Source: Suillus spraguei (lineage: Eukaryota > Basidiomycota > Agaricomycetes > Boletales > Suillaceae). From it: a stretch of DNA of 64,000 nucleotides. Numbering within the stretch: the first letter of the stretch is position 1; every line of letters starts with the position of its first letter. The notes under the pieces are model-generated. The model was not told where the DNA came from. It did no database searches and saw nothing but the letters and a program-made list of their open reading frames with translations. Positions 1 to 8,639 of this stretch are shown here, in pieces. Where the stretch lies: positions 186,001 to 250,000 of the forward strand of contig JABCPU010000033.1 in the NCBI GenBank assembly GCA_016800925.1. Direction: 5' to 3'. Position numbers and translations under genes: made by a program.

Positions 1-175
1 CTTTCAGATATCACTTCTGGATAGGGGCTATCAGATGCGAATTCTAACAGCCATCTCACATTCACAGGATAATCTAAACAGAAGATGGTGGTATGTCGAG
101 CACATGATAACATTGTTAGCCACCATTCAAATACATCATGCCTACATAAGGTCAAATATATATATGTAATACATG
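1..175. other. Left flank, nothing recognised
   Basis: This AT-rich stretch directly precedes the first LTR. None of its short open frames resembles a family I know. Its last five bases, ACATG, match the ACACG that follows the 3' LTR except at one CpG position, so it is the pre-insertion target of the chromovirus. Confidence 0.5.
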
Positions 176-651
176 TGTTACAATCGTACGTGCCCCTATT
201 CATTTTCCCTTTGTTTCCTTACTTGTATATCACGTCACATGACTCTGACTTATATGCTCAATGCATTTGTACAACACATGCCTTCCTTATTAGAATATGC
301 AGTCACGTTCTCACGGTTACTTGGTCTGTGCGCACATATTGGCCTATTTAAGCACAGTGTACTTGTAGTAGATTCCCTACTTTAATCTTACTGGGTTTTA
401 CCTGGAATCTCCTTCGCTTAGGTCTCCAACCTAAGTCGTCTTGAATCGTCTCTAAGTCTAAGCACTCCTTAGTCTTAGTCTCTATTCTCACGGATACCTC
501 TTAGACTTGTCTTTGAGGCTGAACCCTTGATCGTACTCGGAACGCGTTCCTTGTACTTTCACCTCATCCTCTTCTGGACGTTGTAAGAACCTCCCAGCAG
601 ACCGCCTGTGTCTTTTCACTGTCACTGGTGACGCCACCCCAGTTCGTAACA
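176..651 (+). repeat. 5' LTR of chromovirus 1 (LTR family 1)
   Basis: 476 bp, TGTTAC...GTAACA. It is identical to the 3' LTR except for five G/A transitions, four of which fall in CpG context. A TATTTAA element at 345-351 is the likely TATA-type promoter of the retrotransposon. No convincing tRNA primer-binding site is visible after position 651. The same LTR family recurs at 7337, 33158, 50198 (reverse), 59414 and 62265. Confidence 0.95.
345..351 (+). promoter_or_regulatory. TATA-like box in LTR
   Basis: TATTTAA inside the sequence GGCCTATTTAAGCACAG. This block is conserved in the family-1 LTRs with only small changes (it is also present at 7337-7812, 33158-33622 and 62265-62702), while the surrounding U3 varies more. 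It is a plausible core promoter for the genomic RNA; no experimental support can be read from sequence. Confidence 0.4.
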
Positions 652-851
652 AAAGATTAAAGTCCTTTCTCTTCGTCGACTATCCAGTCCTTGACCCTGA
701 ACCCTGATCGCCTAGATCAGTAGACTAGCATACACGTACGCTGAGCAGATTGTCAAGAGGAAGCCCCCTGACAGAAGAAAAGCCCTGACGGACAGCAAGA
801 CAGCGCGTGTAGGCATCGAGAAAGTATAACTCATCAGAAGAAACATCAACC

Positions 852-1508
852 ATGTCGACCAAAGAATTCGAATACAAGATCGGTCAACCGATTGGTTTTG
901 ATGGAGATCGTGATAACTCTCGCGAGTTTATCCAGTCGTGCAACTTGCACTTTGACATCAATGAAAAGCTTTACACCACCGACAAACAGAAGATCATCTA
1001 CATAACATCCTTTATGACCGAAAGGAATGCCAAGGCTTGGAAAGAACAATTCCTTGAACATGCCCAATCTACCGACACTTCGGGACAAAAAGTTGGTTAT
1101 GGGACGATGGCAGAATTTATGAAGAGCTTCAAAGAAGCATTCGAACCGGTGGATACCAAAGGAACTGCGCTCACTAGACTCAGAGATCTCAAACAAGGGA
1201 CTGGAGATCTCCACACCTATGTCGCTGACTTTGAGGCACTTGCAGCCAAGGCCCAGATCACCGACAACACGACGAAGATCCAGTTCTTCCAAGACGGCCT
1301 TAATTGGGGTATCCTTACAAAGCTTTTCAATACAGGAGATGTCTCCGAAATATTCAGAGACGTTGTGTTGCAATGCGTTGCTATTGACAATGCCCATCAT
1401 CGGCTTAACGCCATGAGGACGCGTCATGTTCCACAACAGAAGAAGAAGAACTACGGGAATGCACGGTATATTCCCAACCGTGACTCTAATGCAATGGTCG
1501 TAGATTGA
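852..1508 (+). CDS. gag: Gag (matrix/capsid part), chromovirus 1
   Basis: A 218-residue frame starting MSTKEF after a 200-bp leader. It has the layout of the retrotransposon gag domain: an alpha-helical capsid with the block KAWKEQFLEHAQS near residues 57-69 and RDLKQGTGDLHTYVADFEAL in the middle, then a basic tail ending RDSNAMVVD. Gag assembles the cytoplasmic particle that packages the RNA. The frame stops at TGA (1506-1508), but the same frame continues directly into the zinc knuckle. Related fungal gags usually read D-R at this point, so the stop is probably a CGA-to-TGA change. The second copy at 60024 ends at the same residue with about 70 percent protein similarity. Confidence 0.85.
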   Translation: MSTKEFEYKIGQPIGFDGDRDNSREFIQSCNLHFDINEKLYTTDKQKIIYITSFMTERNAKAWKEQFLEHAQSTDTSGQKVGYGTMAEFMKSFKEAFEPVDTKGTALTRLRDLKQGTGDLHTYVADFEALAAKAQITDNTTKIQFFQDGLNWGILTKLFNTGDVSEIFRDVVLQCVAIDNAHHRLNAMRTRHVPQQKKKNYGNARYIPNRDSNAMVVD

Positions 1509-1688
1509 ATCTCCGATATGGAGAGATCAGAATGCATGAAGAAAGGACAATGCTTCGGATGCAGAAAGACAGGACACCATATCCATAATTGTCCTGACAG
1601 AAAGAAGAAGACCCCACTCTGACAAACCGAAGTCAAAGGGGAAGAAGAAGATGAAGAAACCGTGAGACGGATTGTTGAGGATTTTTGA
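1509..1688 (+). pseudogene. Gag zinc-knuckle tail beyond in-frame TGA
   Basis: In frame with gag, this holds a CCHC nucleic-acid-binding knuckle (1551-1592; C-F-G-C then H and C, spacing CX2CX4HX4C), then a lysine-rich segment, a second TGA at 1620-1622, an acidic stretch and a final TGA at 1686-1688. The knuckle packages RNA in retroelements. The protease frame begins one base back at about 1685, so pol lies in the -1 frame relative to gag, as in many Ty3 elements. As sequenced, the knuckle could only be made by stop-codon readthrough. Confidence 0.75.
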
Positions 1689-2884
1689 CTTGGAGAAACA
1701 AAGATTCGACGTATGTTTCTCCCAATGTATTACTAAGACTTGTACGCGCTGTAGGTGAAAGAAAAGAACTTCGTGTCCCCATCACCCTCCATTCGTGTAC
1801 TCGCTTGAAATCCGTCGACACCACCGCTGTTATCGATTCAGGAGCAGCAGGAACATTCATCTCTGAGGAGTTTGTGAAACTCCATCAAATCACACGACGA
1901 AAACTCAAAACACCATTTCGAGTTACTACGGCAGATGGCACTCTTATCAAAGGAGGACTGATCACACACTACTGTCTTCTGGTGGTCAAAATTGACGAAC
2001 GAACCATGTATGGAAAATTCAACATCACCAAATTAGGAAGAAGAGATCAAATCCTTCTTGGAATTCCATGGTTACGAGCAATGAACCCAATCATAGATTG
2101 GGCTGCTGAAACACTCATCCTTTCACGAACGGAGAAATCAGATGAAATCGAAATTGATTTAGACATGGATAGAAAGAAGAACGGATTGCCCCAACTCTTC
2201 AATCACACCAGATGGCAACACTCCCGTTTTCCGAAACCTTCTATCATTTCCCCGATCGATGCTCCTGAGGATCCAGAACCAGAAGTACCATGTACTACAG
2301 ACCCCGCTCCACGTGTCCAACTGCCAAGACCAGTATCACCTATTCCCCGTGCAGAAAAGCGCAAGAATGAATCTGAATCCAAGCATCGGGCCGGACAAGA
2401 ACCTATTGAGCAGCGGCCAATAGGAGAACAGAAACATGGAAAGAGGAAGACGGAAGAAGAACTCCCAGGGCGAAGCACCAACGTACCGAAATTATCCAAA
2501 TTCTTTGTTCCCCCGAAAACCCTTTCAGCTTCAATAGAAGAAATTCCCGATAAAGAAGAACCCGTACCCTCGTTGATCCCAACCGAGGATGATGCCCAAT
2601 TCGATACCATGAATGACGTCTGGCATGCGCCAGAAGTACGCGAAATTTCCTCGTATGAACTAGGAGATGGAGAATTTCTCGTGGAATACGACACTGACGG
2701 AGTCAGCATGAGAATCATAGAAGAAGTTTCCATGGACACGCCTCTCACACATGACGGAACTTCTCGATTCGAACAATCTTCCAACTATTCCACAGTTTTC
2801 CCTCCACCACCCAAATACAGCAACAAGGCTCAGGAATTCGCTACGGATGAGAAGAAAAGAAAAAGAAATCCTTTGAAGAATTAG
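1685..2884 (+). CDS. pol: Retropepsin-like protease and linker, chromovirus 1 pol part 1
   Basis: Open frame of about 399 codons with no ATG near its start; it would be expressed as a -1 fusion to gag. Around residues 50-60 it has A-V-I-D-S-G-A-A-G-T-F-I, the D-S/T-G active site of retropepsins (Asp codon 1835-1837), and further on I-L-L-G-I-P-W-L, the second conserved protease strand. The remainder is a charged, proline-rich linker before RT. It ends at TAG 2882-2884 only because of a frame break at about 2865: the second copy, near 63405-63425, has one more base in the matching A-rich run and reads straight on into RT. It processes the Gag-Pol polyprotein. Confidence 0.8.
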   Translation: MTWRNKDSTYVSPNVLLRLVRAVGERKELRVPITLHSCTRLKSVDTTAVIDSGAAGTFISEEFVKLHQITRRKLKTPFRVTTADGTLIKGGLITHYCLLVVKIDERTMYGKFNITKLGRRDQILLGIPWLRAMNPIIDWAAETLILSRTEKSDEIEIDLDMDRKKNGLPQLFNHTRWQHSRFPKPSIISPIDAPEDPEPEVPCTTDPAPRVQLPRPVSPIPRAEKRKNESESKHRAGQEPIEQRPIGEQKHGKRKTEEELPGRSTNVPKLSKFFVPPKTLSASIEEIPDKEEPVPSLIPTEDDAQFDTMNDVWHAPEVREISSYELGDGEFLVEYDTDGVSMRIIEEVSMDTPLTHDGTSRFEQSSNYSTVFPPPPKYSNKAQEFATDEKKRKRNPLKN

Positions 2885-3411
2885 TCCCAGATTATTTGCA
2901 CAATTTCACAGACGTCTTTGCTAAAGACGGACTGAACAAACTACCCCCCGAACGCCCTGGTATCGATCATCGGATCGACACCAAACCCGGTTTTATCCCT
3001 CGCACATCTAAGGTTTACCCGCTATCGGAAAGAGAACGTGCTGCTGTCAAAACGTTTATCGATGAAAACGTTGCGAAAGGCTTCATCTCAGAATCGAAGT
3101 CACCTCAAGCTAGTGGCTTCTTCTTTGTGGGAAAGAAGAGCGGAGAACTGCGTCCCTGTCAGGATTATCGCTACATCAATGATTGGACAGTCAAGAACGC
3201 ATACCCGCTTCCACTCCCTATTTCCCTTGTTGCACGTCTCCATAACGCACAGTTCTTTACGAAAATGGATATCCGGTCCGGTTATAACAACATTCGCATC
3301 CATCCTTACGACAGGTGGAAAGCTGCTTTTACCACGGAATTTGGCCTTTTGAACCGAACGTCATGTTCTTTGGCCTCTGCAACTCCCCAGCAACCTTCCA
3401 AGCGTACATGA
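2866..3411 (+). pseudogene. pol: Reverse transcriptase, N-terminal part (frame-broken)
   Basis: This frame gives the fingers and start of the palm of a Ty3-type RT: H-R-I-D-T-K-P near the start, G-F-I-S-E-S-K-S-P, the L-R-P-C-Q-D-Y-R block, and F-T-K-M-D-I-R-S-G-Y-N with the first catalytic Asp. Similarity stops at about 3349, where a T run appears one base short; beyond it this frame codes unrelated residues to the stop at 3411. The homologous part of copy 2 (63400-63900) supports the alignment. It makes cDNA from the element RNA in the cytoplasm when intact. Confidence 0.8.
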
Positions 3412-3839
3412 ATCGCACCTTTCAACAAGAAATCAATGAAGGATGGATGGTTATCTATATGGACGATATCCTGATTTTCTCTACGACAATGGCAGAACAC
3501 CGCGAATGGACTAGACGAGTTTTGATGAAAATACGAAAAGAACACCTGTTCTTGAAACCGGAGAAATGCACCTTCGATGCAGAAGAAGTGGAATACCTCG
3601 GAATGATAATTCGCCCCGGACAAGTTGCTATGGACACCGCCAAGACCAAGGGAATCTCCGAATGGCCAATCCCGAAATCTGTAAAAGATGTTCGGTCATT
3701 CCTCGGTTTTTGCAACTTCTACCGCACGTTCATTTCCCACTATTCTGACATCGCCAGACCCCTTATCGATTTGACAAAGAAAGATAAGGCCTTTGAGTGG
3801 TCAACCGAATGTATGGACACCTTCGAAGAATTGAAATGA
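3350..3839 (+). pseudogene. pol: Reverse transcriptase, catalytic core and C-terminal part
   Basis: Continues RT in the next frame: F-F-G-L-C-N-S-P-A-T-F-Q, then Y-M-D-D (3456-3467), the two catalytic aspartates, and the thumb blocks H-L-F-L-K-P-E-K-C and Y-L-G-M-I. It then runs R-S-F-L-G-F-C-N-F-Y-R and stops at TGA 3837-3839 in a place where the family reads F-E-E-L-K-R. The TGA is followed in frame by RNase H, so it looks like CGA changed to TGA. Confidence 0.85.
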
Positions 3840-4346
3840 CGCTTCACTTCCCAACCGGTACTCCGTAACCCTGATCCCTCCCGACAATTTGCTATTGCTA
3901 CCGACGCTTCGCTTGTTGCAACTGGCGGAGTTCTTCTACAGACTGATGAGAATGGTGTTTATCACCCATGTGCATACCTCTCACAGTCTTTGAACCCCGC
4001 AGAACGCAATTACCAGATCTTTGATCGGGAACTCCTTGCCGTGATCCGGGCGTTGAAGGAATGGCGTCATTATCTCGAAGGAAACCTACACCCCGTCCTG
4101 GTATTCACTGACCATAAGAACCTTCTGTACTTTAGAAGTGCACAGAAGCTCACCCGTCGCCAAGCACGTTGGCAATTGATTTTGTCTATCTATGACATTG
4201 AACTGCATCACGTTGCAGGTACTAAACTAGCAGTACCAGATGCACTATCCCGCCGGCCTGATTATGACTCTGGAAAAGACGATAACGAGGACCAGACCCT
4301 CCTCCCTGATGCTCTATTCGTTCGTCTAATTGACACCGATCTGTAG
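3840..4346 (+). pseudogene. pol: Ribonuclease H domain of pol
   Basis: In frame with the preceding RT after the TGA. It contains I-A-T-D-A-S (first catalytic Asp), [13 protein letters not shown] (catalytic Glu) and F-T-D-H-K-N-L (second Asp), then the connection block [10 protein letters not shown] and P-D-A-L-S-R-R-P. It degrades RNA in the RNA-DNA hybrid during reverse transcription. It ends at TAG 4344-4346; integrase follows in the same frame, so this stop is also a point mutation inside one long pol frame. Confidence 0.85.
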
Positions 4347-5780
4347 GATGTCCTGTCCTCCTCCGATCCCCTTGACGACCCTGTCTTTAAAACCGCATCC
4401 GACGCCCTTGATGGCGTGTGCCTTCCTCCTATGAAGTCGGCACTCTCTGATTGGAAGATCGAGGAGAACGTCCTCTATTTTAAGAATCGTGCCTACATTC
4501 CACCGTCACACCGTCCCGATATCTTAAAATGGTATCATGATCATCCTACCACGGGACACCCCAGTAGATTTAAAACTGAAGAACTCGTGAAACGAGAAGC
4601 CTGGTGGCCCGCAATGGGCTCTTACATTCAGAAATACGTTGCGGGTTGTGCCCTTTGTCAGCAAATGAAAGCGGACACACACCCTGTTTGGCCCCCGCTC
4701 GCGCCTATTCCCTCATCCGCTGTTCGCCCATTCTCTCAACTCTCTGTTGATCTGATCACTGATCTCCCTGTCTCCAGAGGCTTTGATAGTATCATGGTCG
4801 TGGTAGACCATGGCCTTACGAAGGGGGTAATTATTATCCCTTGTTTGAAAACCATTACCTCCGAAGGCGTTGCTAAGCTATTTTTGAAACACGTCTACCG
4901 TCGATTTGGACTCCATGACAAAGTTATATCGGATCGAGGCCCGCAGTTCCTATCTCGCTTCTCTAAGGAACTTGCCCGACTCCTCGACTACGTCATCGCT
5001 CCATCCACGGCTTATCACCCGCAGACTGATGGTCAAACTGAAAGGCTAAATCAAGAACTAGAAACATATCTACGTATCTACTGCCGCAACAACCCTGAAG
5101 ATTGGGTAGAACACTTACCAATCGCCGAATTCGTCCACAACCACCGAAAACATGACGCAAGGAACGCATCACCTTTCTATCTAATGATGGGATACAAACC
5201 ACGCGCTATCCCTCATCTTATCCCTGACTCATCCGTCCCCGCAGCAGAAGACCGAGTACGATCTCTGCAGAAAATAAGAGAAGAAGCAATAGCCTGTCAT
5301 AACATTGCAATGCAGACAATGGCCGAACGATCCCGAGGAGATAAGTACACCCCATGGAAGATCAGAGATAAGGTTTGGCTATCTGCCGCTAATCTTAGAC
5401 TCAAACTCCCATCAAGGAAACTCGCCCCAAAGCGATACGGACCTTTCCCGATCATCGATGTCTTATCTCCCATTACGTTCACACTCAAACTCCCTCCACA
5501 GTGGAAAATTCATCCCACATTCCACGCTTCTGTCTTATCATCCTATAGCGAAATGGACGTACATGGCCCGAACTTCCCCGAACCACCACCTGACATCATC
5601 GAAGAAGAAGAGGAATATGAAATAGAAGCAATTCTTTCTCACAAAGGAATCGGCACTCGCCAACGTTATCTTGTCTCGTGGAAAGGATATTCATCGGGAG
5701 ATAACAAATGGCTCCCAGAAAAGAACTTGAAGAACTCCGCTCGAATCTTGAATGCTTATAAGAAACAACACACCCTCTGA
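4347..5780 (+). CDS. pol: Integrase with C-terminal chromodomain, chromovirus 1
   Basis: The longest intact piece of pol. Order: an HHCC zinc-binding domain (H-D-H-P-T-T-G-H, then C-A-L-C), the DDE core (L-S-V-D-L-I-T, I-S-D-R-G-P-Q and D-G-Q-T-E-R-L-N-Q-E-L-E), a basic C-terminal domain, and from about 5608 a chromodomain (Y-L-V-S-W-K-G-Y preceded by E-Y-E-I-E-A-I-L, with K-W-L-P-E following). Integrase inserts the cDNA; the chromodomain is known in this group to steer insertion toward methylated-histone chromatin. The ORF runs to TGA 5778-5780 with no internal break. Confidence 0.9.
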   Translation, partial: DVLSSSDPLDDPVFKTASDALDGVCLPPMKSALSDWKIEENVLYFKNRAYIPPSHRPDILKWYHDHPTTGHPSRFKTEELVKREAWWPAMGSYIQKYVAGCALCQQMKADTHPVWPPLAPIPSSAVRPFSQLSVDLITDLPVSRGFDSIMVVVDHGLTKGVIIIPCLKTITSEGVAKLFLKHVYRRFGLHDKVISDRGPQFLSRFSKELARLLDYVIAPSTAYHPQTDGQTERLNQELETYLRIYCRNNPEDWVEHLPIAEFVHNHRKHDARNASPFYLMMGYKPRAIPHLIPDSSVPAAEDRVRSLQKIREEAIACHNIAMQTMAERSRGDKYTPWKIRDKVWLSAANLRLKLPSRKLAPKRYGPFPIIDVLSPITFTLKLPPQWKIHPTFHASVLSSYSEMDVHGPNFPEPPPDIIEEEEEYEIEAILSHKGIGTRQRYLVSWKGYSSGDNKWLPEKNLKNSARILNAYKKQHTL

Positions 5781-5835
5781 TTATCCTTCAGTCAAATCAA
5801 TTCGCATCAAGCACCTGATTAACTACTATCTCGAA

Positions 5836-7304
5836 ATGTCTTTCCCCACTGCTTACATCACACCCGTCGTCGCTGCCACCAATGACTCCGACTCCGAAAC
5901 TGAACAATACGGAACTCTCACTGCAGAAATCGACAATACCTCTTACATCGAAGCCGCCATCCTCTGTGAGGGACACGCCCTCGAAATCGAAAGAATCCTC
6001 ATTGAAAGAGGTGCCTCCCCGCTCTACTCCTTGTTAACATCATCCGTACCGCAGCCCTCATCGAAGCCACCGCTAAAGAAACTACAGAAATCACACTCCG
6101 TCACCGTTTCATTCATCTTCAAAAATGCATTCGTGCTTACGCTATGCTGTTGCTTCCCGATTCTTTTAAGAATGATGTTGAAGAAGCTATTCACATCATT
6201 GCCGAACGTCGAGCAGGCGTTGCTCGACCTCCCTCTCCGCAAAGAGATACGCCACTTCCTATTCCAGCACCCGCCTCTTTGCGCATCTATTCTAGTCTTG
6301 ATGCCTTTGCTGGCCTATACACTGCTGTGCAAGAAATTGGACAACTCACCAATACGGTTGTCGACACCATCCAACAATCAGTCGCTGAAACAAGAGCGGC
6401 CAGAAATCTAGTAGAAGAAGCTATCACTGATTTACAACAAATGCAAGATGATCTTGCATCTCCCCGAACTCCATCTCCTATCGAACAGCCAATCTCCCCA
6501 CCTCCTGCAATGACCTCACTTGATTGCCCTGATTGGCTGTACGAACCTTGCACAAAGGAACAGTGTGAGGCCGCTAAACTACTAGGTATTCCTGCCACTG
6601 AGCTGGTGACACTCGGCCCCCGACTTCGCGACCTTCATATACACCCCCCAATGTCTATCCCATCATCATTCGGTCCAATGGACCCTGTCTCGCCGGTCTT
6701 AGTAAAAGATTTTGGCATAACCTTCCCATCTTCCTCTGACGAGCTCCTTGCGGCTGCTGAACAAGCAGTTACTCCTGACCTCCCTACGTCGGCATATACT
6801 CTCACTCCTGCTCAGCAAGCACAACTTAGACGCACCAACACCCTTGCCTTAAAACGTATGAGGAAGAATAAGGGAAAGAAGCGCGCCAGATCTACTAGCC
6901 CCACGCCTATCATCTCACCATCACCATTACGCAAAGTCCATTCCAACCCTGACGAGAATATGAAATGCCGCGTCTGTGGATTACTAGGACATCGTCAAAA
7001 GAATTGTGTGGAATATCAGTGCAAGGTTTGCAGATATTGGTCGCCGACTCATTTGTCCCTCTACTGCCCTAAACGAGTTGGGCCCCCTCCCTTCAAGTTA
7101 ACTTGGAAAGATGAGGGATTCTATGACGCACTTCACGCTTGGGAGCAGCAGCTTGATGATGAACGCATTCAAGCAGGAAAGAGAAAAGATTCTAAACGAC
7201 GCGCTGGTTGTGAAGAAGCTGCGTATATGAGAAGCGGGTCCTTTGCTGACAAGGACTACGAATGGAGTGATGACCCCGTTTATTACGCAAACCAAGATGA
7301 GTAA
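5836..7304 (+). CDS. Extra third ORF of chromovirus 1 with two Cys/His clusters
   Basis: Between integrase and the 3' LTR lies coding sequence not normally found in chromoviruses. It begins MSFPTAYITP at 5836 and runs to about 6015 in one frame, then continues in the -1 frame to the stop at 7304; a 1-bp deletion near 6009-6030 explains the switch. In total about 490 residues: an acidic, helical N-terminal part, a Ser/Pro-rich middle, a basic nuclear-localisation-like stretch (R-M-R-K-N-K-G-K-K-R-A-R), then C-R-V-C-G-L-L-G-H-R-Q-K-N-C (CX2CX4HX4C knuckle, about 6966-7007) and a second Cys/His cluster (C-K-V-C at about 7021, closing H and C by 7068). There is no signal peptide or membrane anchor, so it is not an envelope. 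A second nucleic-acid-binding protein is my best guess; I do not recognise the family. Confidence 0.65.
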
Positions 7305-7323
7305 AGTCGGTGACTTTACGTGT

Positions 7324-7333
7324 AAAAAGGGGG
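7324..7333 (+). other. Polypurine tract of chromovirus 1
   Basis: AAAAAGGGGG just upstream of the 3' LTR start at 7337. This is the expected position and composition of the plus-strand primer for reverse transcription. Confidence 0.7.
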
Positions 7334-7336
7334 TAA

Positions 7337-7812
7337 TGTTACAATCGTACGTGCCCCTATTCATTTTCCCTTTGTTTCCTTACTTGTATATCACGTCACA
7401 TGACTCTGACTTATATGCTCAATGCATTTGTACAACACATGCCTTCCTTATTAGGATATGCAGTCACGTTCTCACGGTTACTTGGTCTGTGCGCACATAT
7501 TGGCCTATTTAAGCACAGTGTACTTGTAGTAGATTCCCTACTTTAATCTTACTGGGTTTTACCTGGAATCTCCTTCGCTTAGGTCTCCAACCTAAGTCGT
7601 CTTGAATCGTCTCTAAGTCTAAGCACTCCTTAGTCTTAGTCTCTATTCTCGCGGATACCTCTTAGACTTGTCTTTGAGGCTGAACCCTTGATCGTACTCG
7701 GAACACGTTCCTTGTACTTTCACCTCGTCCTCTTCTGGACGTTGTAAGAACCTCCCAGCAGACCGCCTGTGTCTTTTCACTGTCGCTGGTGACGCCACCC
7801 CAGTTCGTAACA
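7337..7812 (+). repeat. 3' LTR of chromovirus 1 (LTR family 1)
   Basis: 476 bp, the same length as the 5' LTR, with five G/A differences. The flank ACACG at 7813-7817 is the other half of the target duplication. Confidence 0.95.
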
Positions 7813-7991
7813 ACACGCTGCCACATTTACAGAGATTGTTGTGATGCTTATCAATATATAGTCTACTATGACATTTTAATATGTTCATCGGTTCACTGAT
7901 GACATCACAGACATAGTTTCTCCATCCTATACTATAATAATCTTGGGTGAGACCTCATCTTCAGCATATTACTTGGTTTTGACACGACAAA

Positions 7992-8210
7992 ATGAACAAT
8001 TATAAAGTTTTGTATGAGGTGGCTAAAGGACTGGTCCTATACTGTTACTTCATCTGTCTTGGTGCATTTTTATGTTTCCTGCTTCACATCATTTCTCACG
8101 TTGAATTCAAGTTCTCGACCAAAACTATAAGCTGGCTTATGTCAAAGGATGATGGACTCCTCAGGAAGTCATAACTGGAATGGCCTGCCTCGAGGCTCAT
8201 CAGGAAAAAT
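7992..8210 (+). pseudogene. hAT transposase relic (short)
   Basis: Read across frames on the plus strand, this stretch gives Y-F-I-C-L-G-A-F-L-C-F and then D-Q-N-Y-K-L-A-Y-V-K-G and W-T-P-Q-E-V-I-T-G-M-A. These match the hAT transposase copy read on the minus strand at 48500-48840 (Y-F-I-C-L-G-E-F-L-C-F, D-P-N-F-K-L-A-Y-V-E). The match includes the intron-like segment between the two blocks. Only about 70 residues remain, with stops and frame shifts. No ends or target duplications were found. Confidence 0.65.
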
Positions 8211-8639
8211 CCCGGTCACTATATAGTACTATATAGCCAGGGTAGACCATGTAGCTTGGTAGCCAAGTCCCTTCTATATAGTATGTGAGGCAAATACATA
8301 TACTATAGGTAGTTATGGAAAGATCAGTCAGCACAGTATGAGGCTATGTACAAACCATATGCAAAGTCTAATGGAACATAAGTAAATGAAACTTAGAGAT
8401 GAAGTGAAGTAATGGATTAGTAAGCAGACAGAATATAGAGATAGCTGGAGAGCTGGACTTGTGAATGTACAAATGGAGTTATTACAAATGGAGATAGATT
8501 GGAAGATAGAGAGGAGCATAGGTCTGGATATCCAGATATTGAAGGGAGGGAGCACAGGATATGCAGGTCCAGATATCTGGACTTCTGAGAAGTCAGATCA
8601 GAGATCATGTCCAGATATGGTATGTGACAGTCAGACATC
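8211..8639. other. Gene-free AT-rich stretch
   Basis: No coding similarity seen. It contains short duplicated words around TCCAGATATC (8526-8620) but nothing that I can name. It probably belongs to the 3' side of the adjoining minus-strand transposon relic. Confidence 0.4.

Larger units (their letters stand above)
176..7812 (+). mobile_element. Ty3/gypsy chromovirus, near complete, with extra third ORF
   Basis: A full-length LTR retrotransposon. It is bounded by two 476-bp LTRs that both start TGTTAC and end GTAACA, and by a 5-bp target duplication (ACATG at 171-175, ACACG at 7813-7817; the single difference is at a CpG). Inside, in order, are gag, retropepsin, reverse transcriptase, RNase H, integrase and chromodomain, which is the Ty3 order, and the chromodomain places it among chromoviruses. 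An unusual third ORF sits between integrase and the 3' LTR. The reading frame is broken by in-frame TGA or TAG codons (1506, 1620, 3837, 4344) and by probable 1-bp deletions near 2865, 3349 and 6015, so as sequenced it is non-autonomous. The LTRs differ at only five positions, so insertion was fairly recent. Confidence 0.95.

Noticed and set aside
652..700. tRNA primer-binding site after the 5' LTR
   Set aside because: I could not match the first bases after the LTR to a tRNA 3' end, and the two copies differ here, so no primer is named.
1681..1690. Programmed -1 frameshift signal between gag and pol
   Set aside because: The run of T residues and the -1 relation fit, but no clear heptamer with downstream structure was seen, and the gag frame also has two upstream TGA codons. 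Noted only as a frame relation.
5752..6411. Hydrophobic ORF in the third-ORF region of chromovirus 1 that could be taken for an envelope-like membrane protein
   Set aside because: The Leu/Cys-rich part (after about 6050) is the wrong frame. The other frame has better codon content and joins upstream to the same protein and downstream to the Cys/His clusters.
8526..8620. CRISPR-like spaced repeats of CCAGATATC words
   Set aside because: Too short and irregular, and the genome is eukaryotic. Simple repeated words only.
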